Below, one piece after another: positions 1-6,166 of a stretch of DNA of 11,924 bases; positions within the stretch are counted from its first letter, which is position 1; each line of letters starts with the position of its first letter. Location: NCBI GenBank assembly GCA_005885565.1, contig VAXK01000070.1, positions 1-11,924 of the forward strand, given 5' to 3'. The notes below the pieces were generated by a model, which saw only the letters and a program-made list of their open reading frames with translations, did not search any database and had not been told where the DNA came from. The stretch comes from Actinomycetota bacterium. GTDB lineage: Bacteria; Actinomycetota; Thermoleophilia; Gaiellales; Gaiellaceae. Position numbers and translations under genes: made by a program.

Positions 1-1
1 C

Positions 2-622
2 CACGACCGCCTGTTCGAGACCCTCGACCCGACCACGCGCGGATTCGAGCACGACGGGCGGCGCTACCTCGTGACCGACACGGTCGGCTTCATCCGCCGT
101 CTGCCGCACCAGCTCGTCGAGGGGTTTGCCGCGACGCTCGAGGAGACGCTCGTCGCCGACGTCGTCCTGCACGTCGTCGACGGCTCCGTGCCCGAGTCGC
201 GGCTCGAGGAGATGGTGCAGGCGGTCGACGCCGTCCTGCGCGAGATCGGAGCGGGCGAGCTGCCGATCGAGCTCGTCGTGAACAAGATGGACGCCGTCGA
301 CCCGCTGGCGCGAAGGCGGCTTGCCAACCGCTTCCCGGGTGCGCTTCAGGTCTCCGCGCTCACCGGAGAGGGGCTCGACGCGCTGCGGGCGAGGCTTGCG
401 GCGCGCTTCGGTGACCGCTTCGAGCCGGTCCGGCTGCTGCTGCCGCACTCCGAGGGCGGCAAGCTCGCCGAGCTCTACGCGCTCGGAGCGCCGATCGACG
501 AGCGCGAGGACGGGGAGGAGGGGGTCTACGTGCGGGCGCGGCTGCCGCGCCGCGAGCTGCGCCGCTTCGCGCCCTACCTCGTCGCCGAGGCGCACGCCGA
601 GCGCGCGCGCTCCCGCGGGTGA
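2..622 (+). CDS. hflX: GTPase HflX, C-terminal part (5' end outside window)
   Basis: HflX is a ribosome-binding GTPase that splits or rescues stalled 70S/50S ribosomes, especially after heat stress. About 206 residues of the C-terminal half are present, and the open frame runs off the left edge. Visible GTPase elements are the switch I-like LDPTTR near the start, the G3 motif DTVGF (codons at about 77-91) followed by the HflX-typical IRRLPHQLVEGF, the G4 motif NKMD (281-292), and the G5-like SALTGEG (about 351-371). After the G domain comes the short C-terminal domain ending in a basic, Arg-rich tail. The N-terminal HflX domain and the P-loop lie outside the window. Its TGA stop overlaps the GTG start of dut in the sequence GTGA, which suggests translational coupling in one operon. 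The identification is firm because the switch II segment is diagnostic. Confidence 0.95.
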   Translation, partial: HDRLFETLDPTTRGFEHDGRRYLVTDTVGFIRRLPHQLVEGFAATLEETLVADVVLHVVDGSVPESRLEEMVQAVDAVLREIGAGELPIELVVNKMDAVDPLARRRLANRFPGALQVSALTGEGLDALRARLAARFGDRFEPVRLLLPHSEGGKLAELYALGAPIDEREDGEEGVYVRARLPRRELRRFAPYLVAEAHAERARSRG

Positions 623-1050
623 TCGAGCTTCCCGTGCGGCGCCTGCGCCCGGACGCGGCGCTTCCCGCGCGCGCGTACGCGGGGGACGCGGGCTTCGACC
701 TCGCCGCCTGCGAGCGGGTCGAGCTCGCTCCGGGCGCGCGTGCGGCGGTTCCGACCGGCCTCGCGGTGGCAATCCCCGAGGGCTATGCGGGCTTCGTCCA
801 GCCGCGGTCGGGTCTCGCGGCGCGAAACGGCCTGACGATCGTGAACACGCCCGGCCTCGTCGACTCGGGCTACCGCGGCGAGCTCGTGGTCATCCTGCTG
901 AACACCGATCGCGAGCATGGGTTCGTCGTCGAGCCCGGGACGCGGATCGCGCAGCTCGTCGTGCTGCCGGTTCCGGAGGTCGATCTCCTCGAGGTCGACG
1001 AGCTGCCGGCGAGCGAGCGCGGGGTGCGCGGTTTCGGGTCGTCCGCCTGA
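619..1050 (+). CDS. dut: dUTP diphosphatase (dUTPase), trimeric type
   Basis: Hydrolyses dUTP to dUMP and pyrophosphate in the cytoplasm, keeping uracil out of DNA and feeding dTMP synthesis. The 143-residue length is normal for the homotrimeric family. All five motifs are visible: motif 1 AGDAGFDL (residues 21-28), motif 2 PRSGLA (62-67), motif 3 GLVDSGYRGE with the catalytic Asp82 and the uracil-contacting Tyr85, motif 4 RIAQLV (109-114), and motif 5 RGVRGFGSS near the C terminus. Motif 5 has Arg where the glycine of the usual RGxGGFGS is expected, which is a small deviation. The start is a GTG overlapping the hflX stop by 4 bp; no other start fits the complete N-terminal strand. Its TGA stop shares one base with the ATG of the Nudix gene. 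The hflX-dut-Nudix chain therefore looks like one transcription unit. Confidence 0.96.
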   Translation: MIELPVRRLRPDAALPARAYAGDAGFDLAACERVELAPGARAAVPTGLAVAIPEGYAGFVQPRSGLAARNGLTIVNTPGLVDSGYRGELVVILLNTDREHGFVVEPGTRIAQLVVLPVPEVDLLEVDELPASERGVRGFGSSA

Positions 1051-1508
1051 TGGGGGCGGAGCCGCGGATCCGCGTGTCGGCGATCCTGCGCTGGCACGAC
1101 CGCGTGCTCCTCTGCCGTCACGAGAAGCCGGGGAAGGAGTATTGGCTCCTCCCGGGCGGCGGGGTCAACTCCGGCGAGAGCCTCGTCGACGCGCTGCACC
1201 GCGAGCTCGGCGAGGAGATCGGAATCGACGAGGACGTGCCGGTCGAGGGGCCGGTCGCGATCGTCGACTCGATTGCGCCAGTGCGCAGCTTCGCGGCGAA
1301 GCACGTCGTGCACATCATCTTCGCGGGCGACCTCGGCGAGCGGTCGCTGGACGCCGTGACGTCGCACGACGCCGCGGTTCGAGGCCACCGGCTCTTCACT
1401 ATGGAGGAGCTGGACGGCGTCGTGCTGCACCCACCGATCCAGCGCTTCCTGCGCCGCTGGCAGCCAGGTGATCCTGCGGTCTATCTCGGCGCGCTCTGGG
1501 TTCCTTGA
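1050..1508 (+). CDS. Nudix hydrolase (MutT-like)
   Basis: A 152-residue Nudix enzyme that should hydrolyse a nucleoside diphosphate linked to another moiety; the substrate cannot be told from the sequence. The Nudix box GX5EX7REUXEEXGU is complete at residues 37-59 (GGVNSGE, then RELGEEIGI), so metal binding and catalysis should be intact. The N terminus gives the expected first strand (RIRVSAILRWHDRVLLCRH). The ATG overlaps the dut TGA by one base. Next to dut a nucleotide-pool sanitising role is plausible, but that is inference. The C terminus is odd: after LRRWQPGDP the frame runs on for AVYLGALWVP before TGA, whereas the duplicate tail at 1825-1914 stops right after LRRWQPGDPP. The last ten residues may therefore be sequence acquired through rearrangement downstream. 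Confidence 0.93.
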   Translation: MGAEPRIRVSAILRWHDRVLLCRHEKPGKEYWLLPGGGVNSGESLVDALHRELGEEIGIDEDVPVEGPVAIVDSIAPVRSFAAKHVVHIIFAGDLGERSLDAVTSHDAAVRGHRLFTMEELDGVVLHPPIQRFLRRWQPGDPAVYLGALWVP

Positions 1509-1708
1509 GCTCCGAACCCCCTCGATCTCAGCGCTGGGAGTACGACTGGTTCCTATGGATCTCGCATCTCACTGGGGAGAACTGGCAAGACTTGCGGACG
1601 CATTTGGCGCAGCGAGGTGACGAGGGCTGGGAGTTGGTGAGCGCTGTGACTGTCCCTCTCGCAGGCGACCCAGAGACCATCACGTTCTTCTTCAAGCGGC
1701 CGTGCTAA
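1505..1708 (+). CDS. Small DUF4177-like protein
   Basis: A 67-residue protein with the pattern of the DUF4177 family: an N-terminal RWEYDWFLW strand, a helix (LRTHLAQRG), the hallmark GDEGWELVSAV, and a final strand ITFFFKRP. The molecular role of this family is unknown. The only usable start in this frame is TTG at 1505, which overlaps the Nudix stop in the sequence TTGA; there is no convincing Shine-Dalgarno sequence, so translation would rely on coupling. I count about 60% G+C for 1511-1710 against 70-80% in neighbouring genes, and codons such as TTG, CTA, CAA and AGC are commoner here than next door. Together with the duplicated Nudix tail downstream, this suggests the segment was inserted from another source. 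There is no signal peptide or membrane segment. The family call is fairly confident; the exact start is not. Confidence 0.7.
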   Translation: MSSEPPRSQRWEYDWFLWISHLTGENWQDLRTHLAQRGDEGWELVSAVTVPLAGDPETITFFFKRPC

Positions 1709-1824
1709 GCGAGGAGCCAAGATGCGTCGCCCGCACTTACGCGCTGCCGCGAACGTCAGGCGAGGCTCTTCGAGCCACGCTCTGGCGACGGGCACCGTCG
1801 TTCGCCAGATCGGTCGCGGAAACC
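1709..1824. other. Gap between DUF4177-like gene and Nudix remnant; nothing recognised
   Basis: About 116 bp with no convincing gene, RNA or terminator. It reads through in the frame of the Nudix remnant without a stop but resembles no family I know. An integron-type attC site was looked for here and not found. Confidence 0.4.
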
Positions 1825-1914
1825 CGGCTCTTCTCCCACGACGACCTCCACGGCGTCATCCTGCCGCCGAGCCAGCGCTTCCTGCGCCGCTGGCAGCCCG
1901 GCGACCCGCCCTAG
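1825..1914 (+). pseudogene. Remnant: duplicate C-terminal tail of a Nudix hydrolase
   Basis: This stretch encodes RLFSHDDLHGVIL followed by PPSQRFLRRWQPGDPP and a TAG stop. It matches the tail of the upstream Nudix protein (RLFTMEELDGVVLHPPIQRFLRRWQPGDP, encoded at about 1390-1470). The 26 nucleotides 1440-1465 and 1873-1898 are identical, while the codons before them have diverged and one codon is missing. The frame stays open upstream to 1702, but that part has no Nudix box and no recognisable homology. I read this as the truncated end of a former second Nudix gene, or of the original gene before an insertion. The TAG overlaps the gatD stop on the other strand in the palindrome CTAG. Confidence 0.7.
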
Positions 1915-2666
1915 AACCGCCCGCCTCGGTCGCGGGCTCGCTGGGCGGAGACCGCGTGCGCCTCGGCCTCGAGCTCGTCGGGGAGCGGCTCGAAGCGCGG
2001 AACCTCCGCCGAACAGGTGCGGTGCGCCAGCGCCTGCGTCAGGAGCCAGTCCGCGAGCCACGCGTTCCGCGGCAGGAGTGGGCCGTGCAGGTACGTGCCG
2101 ACGACCCGGCCGGCGCGGCAGCCCTCGTAGCCGCTCTCGCCGTCGTTCCCGAAGCCCGCGACGACGCGGCCGAGCGGCTCGGCGCCGGCGTCCAAGCGCG
2201 TGCGGCCGGCGTGGTTCTCGAAGCCCGCGAGCGTGCGCTTCTCGCCCGGCTCGAGCTCGCACGCCAGCAGCACGTCGCCGATCATCCGCCGCTCGCCCGC
2301 GACGGTCTCGAGCGGGAGGATGCCCGCGCCGGGCATGTCCTCGCCGTGGAACCCGCGGTAGCCGCGCCCCAGGAGCTGGTAGCCGCCGCAGACCGCCAGC
2401 ACGGCCGCGCCGCCGGCCACTGCCTCCCGTAGCCGCTCGGCCTTTTCGGCCATGTCGCCAGCCACCAGCAGCTGCTCGCGATCCTGGCCGCCGCCGACGT
2501 AGAGGAGGTCGTGCGCGCCGGGCCGCAGCGGCTCGCTCATGCCGACCGCCTCCACCTCGAGCCGGTGGCCGCGCCACTCGGCCCGCCGGGCCAGGACCGC
2601 GATGTTCCCGCGGTCGGCGTAGATGTTGAGGTAGTCCGGATACAGATGGCCGACGCGGATGTTCAC
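1911..2666 (-). CDS. gatD: Lipid II isoglutaminyl synthase, glutaminase subunit GatD
   Basis: GatD is the glutaminase half of the MurT/GatD complex that converts D-glutamate to D-isoglutamine in the lipid II stem peptide, at the cytoplasmic face of the membrane. The 251-residue protein is a CobB/CobQ-like (triad class I) amidotransferase. It shows the N-terminal HLYPDYLNIYADRGN typical of GatD, the glycine turn YVGGGQDREQ (about 57-66), the nucleophile Cys93 in AVCGGYQLLG, the segment FENHAGRT (149-156), and the catalytic His194 in GTYLHGPLLPRN. The start is GTG, overlapping the TGA of murT as GTGA, so the two subunits are coupled and probably made in equal amounts. The stop at 1911-1913 abuts the Nudix remnant on the other strand, with no terminator hairpin between them. 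Family and partner are clear. Confidence 0.95.
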   Translation of the reverse strand: MNIRVGHLYPDYLNIYADRGNIAVLARRAEWRGHRLEVEAVGMSEPLRPGAHDLLYVGGGQDREQLLVAGDMAEKAERLREAVAGGAAVLAVCGGYQLLGRGYRGFHGEDMPGAGILPLETVAGERRMIGDVLLACELEPGEKRTLAGFENHAGRTRLDAGAEPLGRVVAGFGNDGESGYEGCRAGRVVGTYLHGPLLPRNAWLADWLLTQALAHRTCSAEVPRFEPLPDELEAEAHAVSAQRARDRGGRF

Positions 2667-4039
2667 GCCGCGCGCTCCCAGTACGGCCGCGTGAAGCCGC
2701 GCCCGGCGACGATCTTCCGCAGGCCGAGCATCGCCGTGTAGGTGGGGAGGACGACGAACTCGCCGCCCGGCGGCGTGAGCTCGAGGCCGCGGTCGAGCGC
2801 CTCCTCGAGCGCGGGCAAGACCTCGATCGCGCCGCGGTCGAACCCGGCGTAGGCGAAGCGGAGCGCGAGCTCGGCGGCACGGTCGCCGGCGGCGACGACC
2901 CTCTCGAGCCCGGCGAGGAGCGGCTCGAAGTCCACGTCCCAGATCCAGGAGACGTCCTTGCCGTCGGCGGTCGCGTCGTTCAGCGCGACGACAGCGAGCC
3001 GGGGGCCCCCGTCCGCGACGAGGGTGCGGATCGCCTCGTTCGCGCCGGCCGGGTTCTTGATCAAGAGCACGAGCAGGCGCCGGTCGCCGATCGCGATGCG
3101 CTCGAAGCGGCCGAACGCCGCGCCGGCGCGCTCCAGCCCGAGCCGCACCTCGTCGAGCGAGGCGCCGAGCGCGATCGTGAGCGACGCTGCGGCGAGCGCG
3201 TTGTACACGTTGTAGAGCCCGGGCACCGCGATCCGCACCCGCGTCGTCCCGGCCGGCGCGGATAGGTCGAACGACGCGCCCTCGAGGCCGTCGAGCTCGA
3301 TCGCCCGGGCGGCGAGGTCGAGCGGGGGCCGCGCGTGGCCGCAGCGGGGGCAGCGGTAGTCGCCGAGGTGCCCGACGTAGGCGGCCGCGTACTCGTACGG
3401 CGTCCCGCAGCGGAGGCAGTACTTCGAGTCGGCCGCGTGCTGGAGCGACGGGTGCGCGTGGCGCGGGTCGTCGACGCCGAAGACGAGCGCCCCCGGCCGT
3501 CCGCTCGCCAGGTCGCCGACCTGCGGGTCGTCGCCGTTCACGACGACGGCGGTCTCCGGGGGCAGCCTCCGCACGGCCTCCCGCCAGCGCTCGGCGACGA
3601 GCTCGAGCTCGCCGTAACGGTCGAGCTGGTCGCGGAAGAGATTGCCGAGGCAGAGCGCCTTCGGCCGCACCCGTCGCGCCACCTCCGGCAGGGCGCCCTC
3701 GTCGACCTCGAAGAGCCCGAGCTCGGCATCCCGATCCGCGAGCAGCGTCGAGGCGACGCCCGAGACGAGGTTCGCGCCCGAGGCGTTGTGGGCGAGGCGC
3801 GTGCGCGGCCCGAGGATCGCCGCGGCGAGCGCGGCCGTCGTCGTCTTCCCATTCGTCGCGGAGACGAGCGCCGAGCCGCGCGGGAGCCGCGCCGCGAGCC
3901 GGTCGACCGCGGAGGGATCGAGCTTCCACAGGAGCTTGCCGGGCAGCGTGGTGCCGCCGCCGGCGCCCGCGAGCCGCGAGAGGCCGCCGACGGCCCGGGC
4001 GGCGAGGATCTCGGCCTGAAGCGGAATCGGGGCGCGCAC
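2663..4039 (-). CDS. murT: Lipid II isoglutaminyl synthase, Mur-ligase subunit MurT
   Basis: MurT activates the alpha-carboxylate of D-Glu in lipid II with ATP and joins it to ammonia delivered by GatD. The 458 residues show the Mur-ligase central domain with the ATP loop SATNGKTTT (60-68), the acidic loop LFEVDEGALPEV (about 109-120), and the segment LGNLFRDQLDRYGE (131-144). A MurT-specific zinc ribbon follows, with Cys208, Cys211, Cys230 and Cys233 (YCLRCG and YRCPRCG). The C-terminal DUF1727 region contains GRFER and the signature DGKDVSWIWDVDFE (about 359-372), which holds the proposed catalytic Asp. I chose the GTG at 4039 because the protein then begins with the typical short basic helix before GGGTTLPGKLLWKLDP. 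A TANNNT element seven bases before this GTG suggests a leaderless mRNA. It is the first gene of the murT-gatD operon. Confidence 0.94.
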   Translation of the reverse strand: MRAPIPLQAEILAARAVGGLSRLAGAGGGTTLPGKLLWKLDPSAVDRLAARLPRGSALVSATNGKTTTAALAAAILGPRTRLAHNASGANLVSGVASTLLADRDAELGLFEVDEGALPEVARRVRPKALCLGNLFRDQLDRYGELELVAERWREAVRRLPPETAVVVNGDDPQVGDLASGRPGALVFGVDDPRHAHPSLQHAADSKYCLRCGTPYEYAAAYVGHLGDYRCPRCGHARPPLDLAARAIELDGLEGASFDLSAPAGTTRVRIAVPGLYNVYNALAAASLTIALGASLDEVRLGLERAGAAFGRFERIAIGDRRLLVLLIKNPAGANEAIRTLVADGGPRLAVVALNDATADGKDVSWIWDVDFEPLLAGLERVVAAGDRAAELALRFAYAGFDRGAIEVLPALEEALDRGLELTPPGGEFVVLPTYTAMLGLRKIVAGRGFTRPYWERAA

Positions 4040-4046
4040 GAGGGGG

Positions 4047-4052
4047 AGCCTA
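4047..4052 (-). promoter_or_regulatory. Candidate -10 element of a leaderless murT promoter
   Basis: On the minus strand TAGGCT is followed by seven bases (CCCCCTC) and then the murT GTG. Transcription would begin at or next to the start codon, and no Shine-Dalgarno sequence is present. I see no good -35 hexamer about 17 bases upstream, so this is a candidate only. Confidence 0.4.
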
Positions 4053-4165
4053 GCGACGGCGCCGATGATCCCTCGTTCGGGTGAATTGCGGCCCCGCTCC
4101 CACTTTCGGGGGACGTAGACCGGCCGCGCCGCTCCTAGCGTCCGTCTGATTTCGACTGCGGACCC

Positions 4166-4180
4166 GCCCCTCGAAGGGGC
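4166..4180 (+). promoter_or_regulatory. Hairpin in the 5' region of the protease gene
   Basis: GCCCCTCGAAGGGGC forms a perfect six-base-pair stem (GCCCCT/AGGGGC) around a three-base loop. It ends six bases before the Shine-Dalgarno sequence of the protease. It may stabilise or modulate the leader, but there is no U-tract and no sign of a known riboswitch. Confidence 0.35.
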
Positions 4181-4186
4181 GAGGAC

Positions 4187-4194
4187 AGGGAGGA
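4187..4194 (+). promoter_or_regulatory. Strong ribosome binding site of the protease gene
   Basis: AGGGAGGA with a GGAGG core lies 5-6 bases before the ATG at 4200. It fixes this start even though the resulting protein has an unusually long segment (about 36 residues) before the hydrophobic part of the signal peptide. Confidence 0.75.
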
Positions 4195-4199
4195 CTTGG

Positions 4200-5990
4200 A
4201 TGGACACGCACACGTACGGTGACGGCGCGCGAGGGAGCACGCTCTGGGGCAAGGGTCCCAACGGCGGCTCCCGCGACAGCACGACCTGGGGCCGCAGGGG
4301 CGGCAGCTCGGTCGTCGCCGCGATCGTCGCCGGCCTCGCGCTGCTCGTCCCCGTGTCGGGCGCCGCAGCCGACAGCGGCAAGACCGCGCCGGGCACGTAC
4401 GTCGATCCGGCGCTCCTCGCGAAGGCGAACAGGATTCCGGGGCTGAAGCTCCACGTCATCGTCCAGAGCACGGGCGGCCGCTCGGCGGCCGAGAACGCCG
4501 TGAAGGGCCTCGGCTCGCTTCGGAAGCGGCTCGACCTCGTCGGCGGCGTCGCGCTCGACCTCCCGGCCGGCCGGATCAACGCCCTCGCGAAGGTCCCGGG
4601 GCTCACGATCACCTCGGACGCGCTCGTCAAGGTGAGCGGGAGCGCCGCCTACACCTCGGCGCAGATCTGGCCGTACGAGTCGGGCGTCGCGTCGCTCTGG
4701 CCGTCCACGATCCCCTTGACGACGCAGGGCCCGGCGATCGCGATCGTCGACTCCGGTGTCGACCCCGCGCGCGCCGACTTCGGGACGCGCCTGCTCACGC
4801 AGGTGAACCTGAGCTCGCTCACTCCGACGGCGACGGGCGACGGCCGCGGCCACGGGACGTTCGTGGCCGGGATCGCCGCCGGCTCGGCGACCGGCTACGC
4901 GGGTGCGGCTCCGGCGGCCCCGATCGTGTCGATCCGGGTGATGGACGACAACGGCAAGGCGATGACGAGCGACGTCGTAGCCGCCTGCCAGTGGATCCTG
5001 GCGAACAAGGACAAGTACAACATCCGCGTCGCGAACTTCTCGCTGCACTCGGCGACGCCGGGGCACTTCGTCTCGAACCCGCTCGACAAGGCGGTCGAGA
5101 AGCTCTGGTTCAGCGGGATCTTCGTCGCGGTGGCGTCCGGCAACTACGGCGTCGCCGGCCAGCCCGTCCACATGGGCTACGCGCCCGGCAACGACCCGTT
5201 CGTCATGACGGTGGGCGCGCTCGACCTCGGCGGGACGGTCGGGCTGGGCAACGACAACGCCGCGCCGTTCTCTGCATATGGGTACACGTACGACGGCTTC
5301 CTCAAGCCCGACATCGCCGCGCCCGGCCGCTTCATCGTCGGCCCCGCGCCGGCGGCCTCGACGCTCGTCGCCCAGAAGCCGCTCAACGTCACGGCGCCGG
5401 GCTACATCCAGCTCTCGGGCACGTCCTTCGCGTCGCCTGCGGTGGCAGGGGCGGCGCAGGAGATCCTCACACGCCATCCGAGCTGGACCCCCGACCAGGT
5501 CAAGGGCGCGCTGCTCGCGACCGCGAAGAAGGCGCCGAACGCGACGCCGAACTCGGTCGGCGCGGGCGAGCTGAGCGCCGGCAAGGCTGCGTCGCTCAGC
5601 GCGCCGCCGAACCCGAACCTCGCGCTCGACAGGTTCGTCGGCCCCGACCCCACAGGCGGATCGACCCCGGTCTTCGACTGGGCGACCTGGGAGGACGCGG
5701 TCAAGAACAACCCGGCCTGGGACGCCGCGACCTGGACGGACGCGACTTGGACGGACGCCACCTGGACGGACGCGACTTGGACGGACGCGACTTGGACTGA
5801 CGCGACCTGGACGGACGCGACCTGGACGGACGCGACCTGGACGGACGGGGCGATCGAGGACGCGAGCTGGGAGGACGCGGCCGAGGGCGACTCGAGCTCG
5901 ACCCCCGATGCCTACGCCCTCGATCCGCTGGACGAGGCCGCGATCCTGGCCGATCCCTCTCTCGCGCCTCCGCCGGGGACGCTGCCCTGA
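4200..5990 (+). CDS. Secreted subtilisin-like (S8) serine protease with WTDAT-repeat tail
   Basis: A 596-residue extracellular serine endopeptidase of the S8 (subtilase) family. The N terminus has a 36-residue polar stretch with two copies of RxSTxWG[KR] (residues 11-18 and 25-32). A hydrophobic segment follows (about 38-53), with a likely signal-peptidase site at AAA/D, residues 57/58. Residues about 82-146 look like an I9-type inhibitory propeptide. The catalytic residues are all present: Asp184 (AIVDSGVD), His218 (GRGHGTFVAG), the oxyanion Asn315 (VASGN) and Ser409 (SGTSFASPAVAG). After residue about 490 comes a Trp- and Asp-rich tail with degenerate copies (WATWEDA, AWDAA), eight WTDAT-type units (5730-5849) and ASWEDA, ending PPPGTLP. 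There is no LPxTG motif or C-terminal membrane anchor. It is a single gene, divergent from murT and followed by its own terminator. The natural substrate is unknown. Confidence 0.93.
   Translation: MDTHTYGDGARGSTLWGKGPNGGSRDSTTWGRRGGSSVVAAIVAGLALLVPVSGAAADSGKTAPGTYVDPALLAKANRIPGLKLHVIVQSTGGRSAAENAVKGLGSLRKRLDLVGGVALDLPAGRINALAKVPGLTITSDALVKVSGSAAYTSAQIWPYESGVASLWPSTIPLTTQGPAIAIVDSGVDPARADFGTRLLTQVNLSSLTPTATGDGRGHGTFVAGIAAGSATGYAGAAPAAPIVSIRVMDDNGKAMTSDVVAACQWILANKDKYNIRVANFSLHSATPGHFVSNPLDKAVEKLWFSGIFVAVASGNYGVAGQPVHMGYAPGNDPFVMTVGALDLGGTVGLGNDNAAPFSAYGYTYDGFLKPDIAAPGRFIVGPAPAASTLVAQKPLNVTAPGYIQLSGTSFASPAVAGAAQEILTRHPSWTPDQVKGALLATAKKAPNATPNSVGAGELSAGKAASLSAPPNPNLALDRFVGPDPTGGSTPVFDWATWEDAVKNNPAWDAATWTDATWTDATWTDATWTDATWTDATWTDATWTDATWTDGAIEDASWEDAAEGDSSSTPDAYALDPLDEAAILADPSLAPPPGTLP
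5730..5849 (+). repeat. Eight tandem 15-bp repeats encoding TWTDA
   Basis: Eight head-to-tail units of consensus ACCTGGACGGACGCG start at 5730 and recur every 15 bp. Units 1-7 differ only at synonymous third positions (ACC/ACT, ACG/ACT, GCG/GCC). Unit 8 ends in GGG, changing Ala to Gly. The near identity points to recent expansion by slippage or unequal exchange, with the protein sequence kept. Degenerate copies flank the array on both sides. Confidence 0.97.
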
Positions 5991-5998
5991 CCCAAGCT

Positions 5999-6037
5999 GC
6001 CCGGGCTCGGTCCTCCTGACCCGAGCCCGGGCGTTTT
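5999..6037 (+). terminator. Rho-independent terminator after the protease gene
   Basis: A perfect 12-bp stem (GCCCGGGCTCGG at 5999-6010 with CCGAGCCCGGGC at 6021-6032) encloses a ten-base loop and is followed by G and four T residues. It starts eight bases after the TGA. The U-tract is short but the stem is very stable. Confidence 0.88.
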
Positions 6038-6166
6038 CCCTGGAAATGGGATGGGGTCGCCTACCACGAATGGGGGATGCCCCCGCCGAGGCGCGCGGCT
6101 ACCGTGCGGGCGGAGCGAGCTGCGGACGTCCCTCACGCGGAGAGAGGTACGAAGGATGACGAGGCC

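Noticed and set aside
321..1049. In-frame extension of the Nudix protein upstream to about 321
   Set aside because: It overlaps hflX and dut entirely, is Arg/Ser-rich, and the ATG at 1050 couples to the dut stop and gives a normal Nudix length.
1700..1770. Integron attC site behind the low-G+C DUF4177-like gene
   Set aside because: GCTAAGC and ACTTACG were considered as core sites, but they are not inverted copies of each other and the GTTRRRY core is absent.
2667..3929. The open frame continuing upstream of gatD through murT (would give a 672-residue fusion)
   Set aside because: The extra part is Arg/Ala-rich and out of frame with the clear MurT motifs; gatD starts naturally at the GTG overlapping the murT stop.
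4040..4630. Upstream extension of murT to a start near 4630
   Set aside because: It would overlap the first 430 bases of the protease gene on the other strand and add non-homologous residues; the GTG at 4039 fits the family.
5730..5849. CRISPR-like array
   Set aside because: The repeats are 15 bp with no spacers and keep the reading frame of the protease; they are a coding tandem repeat.
6038..6166. c-di-GMP riboswitch before the GGDEF/HD-GYP gene
   Set aside because: Only a small GGGGG-ATG-CCCCC hairpin is present; the conserved GEMM elements and tetraloop-receptor are not seen.
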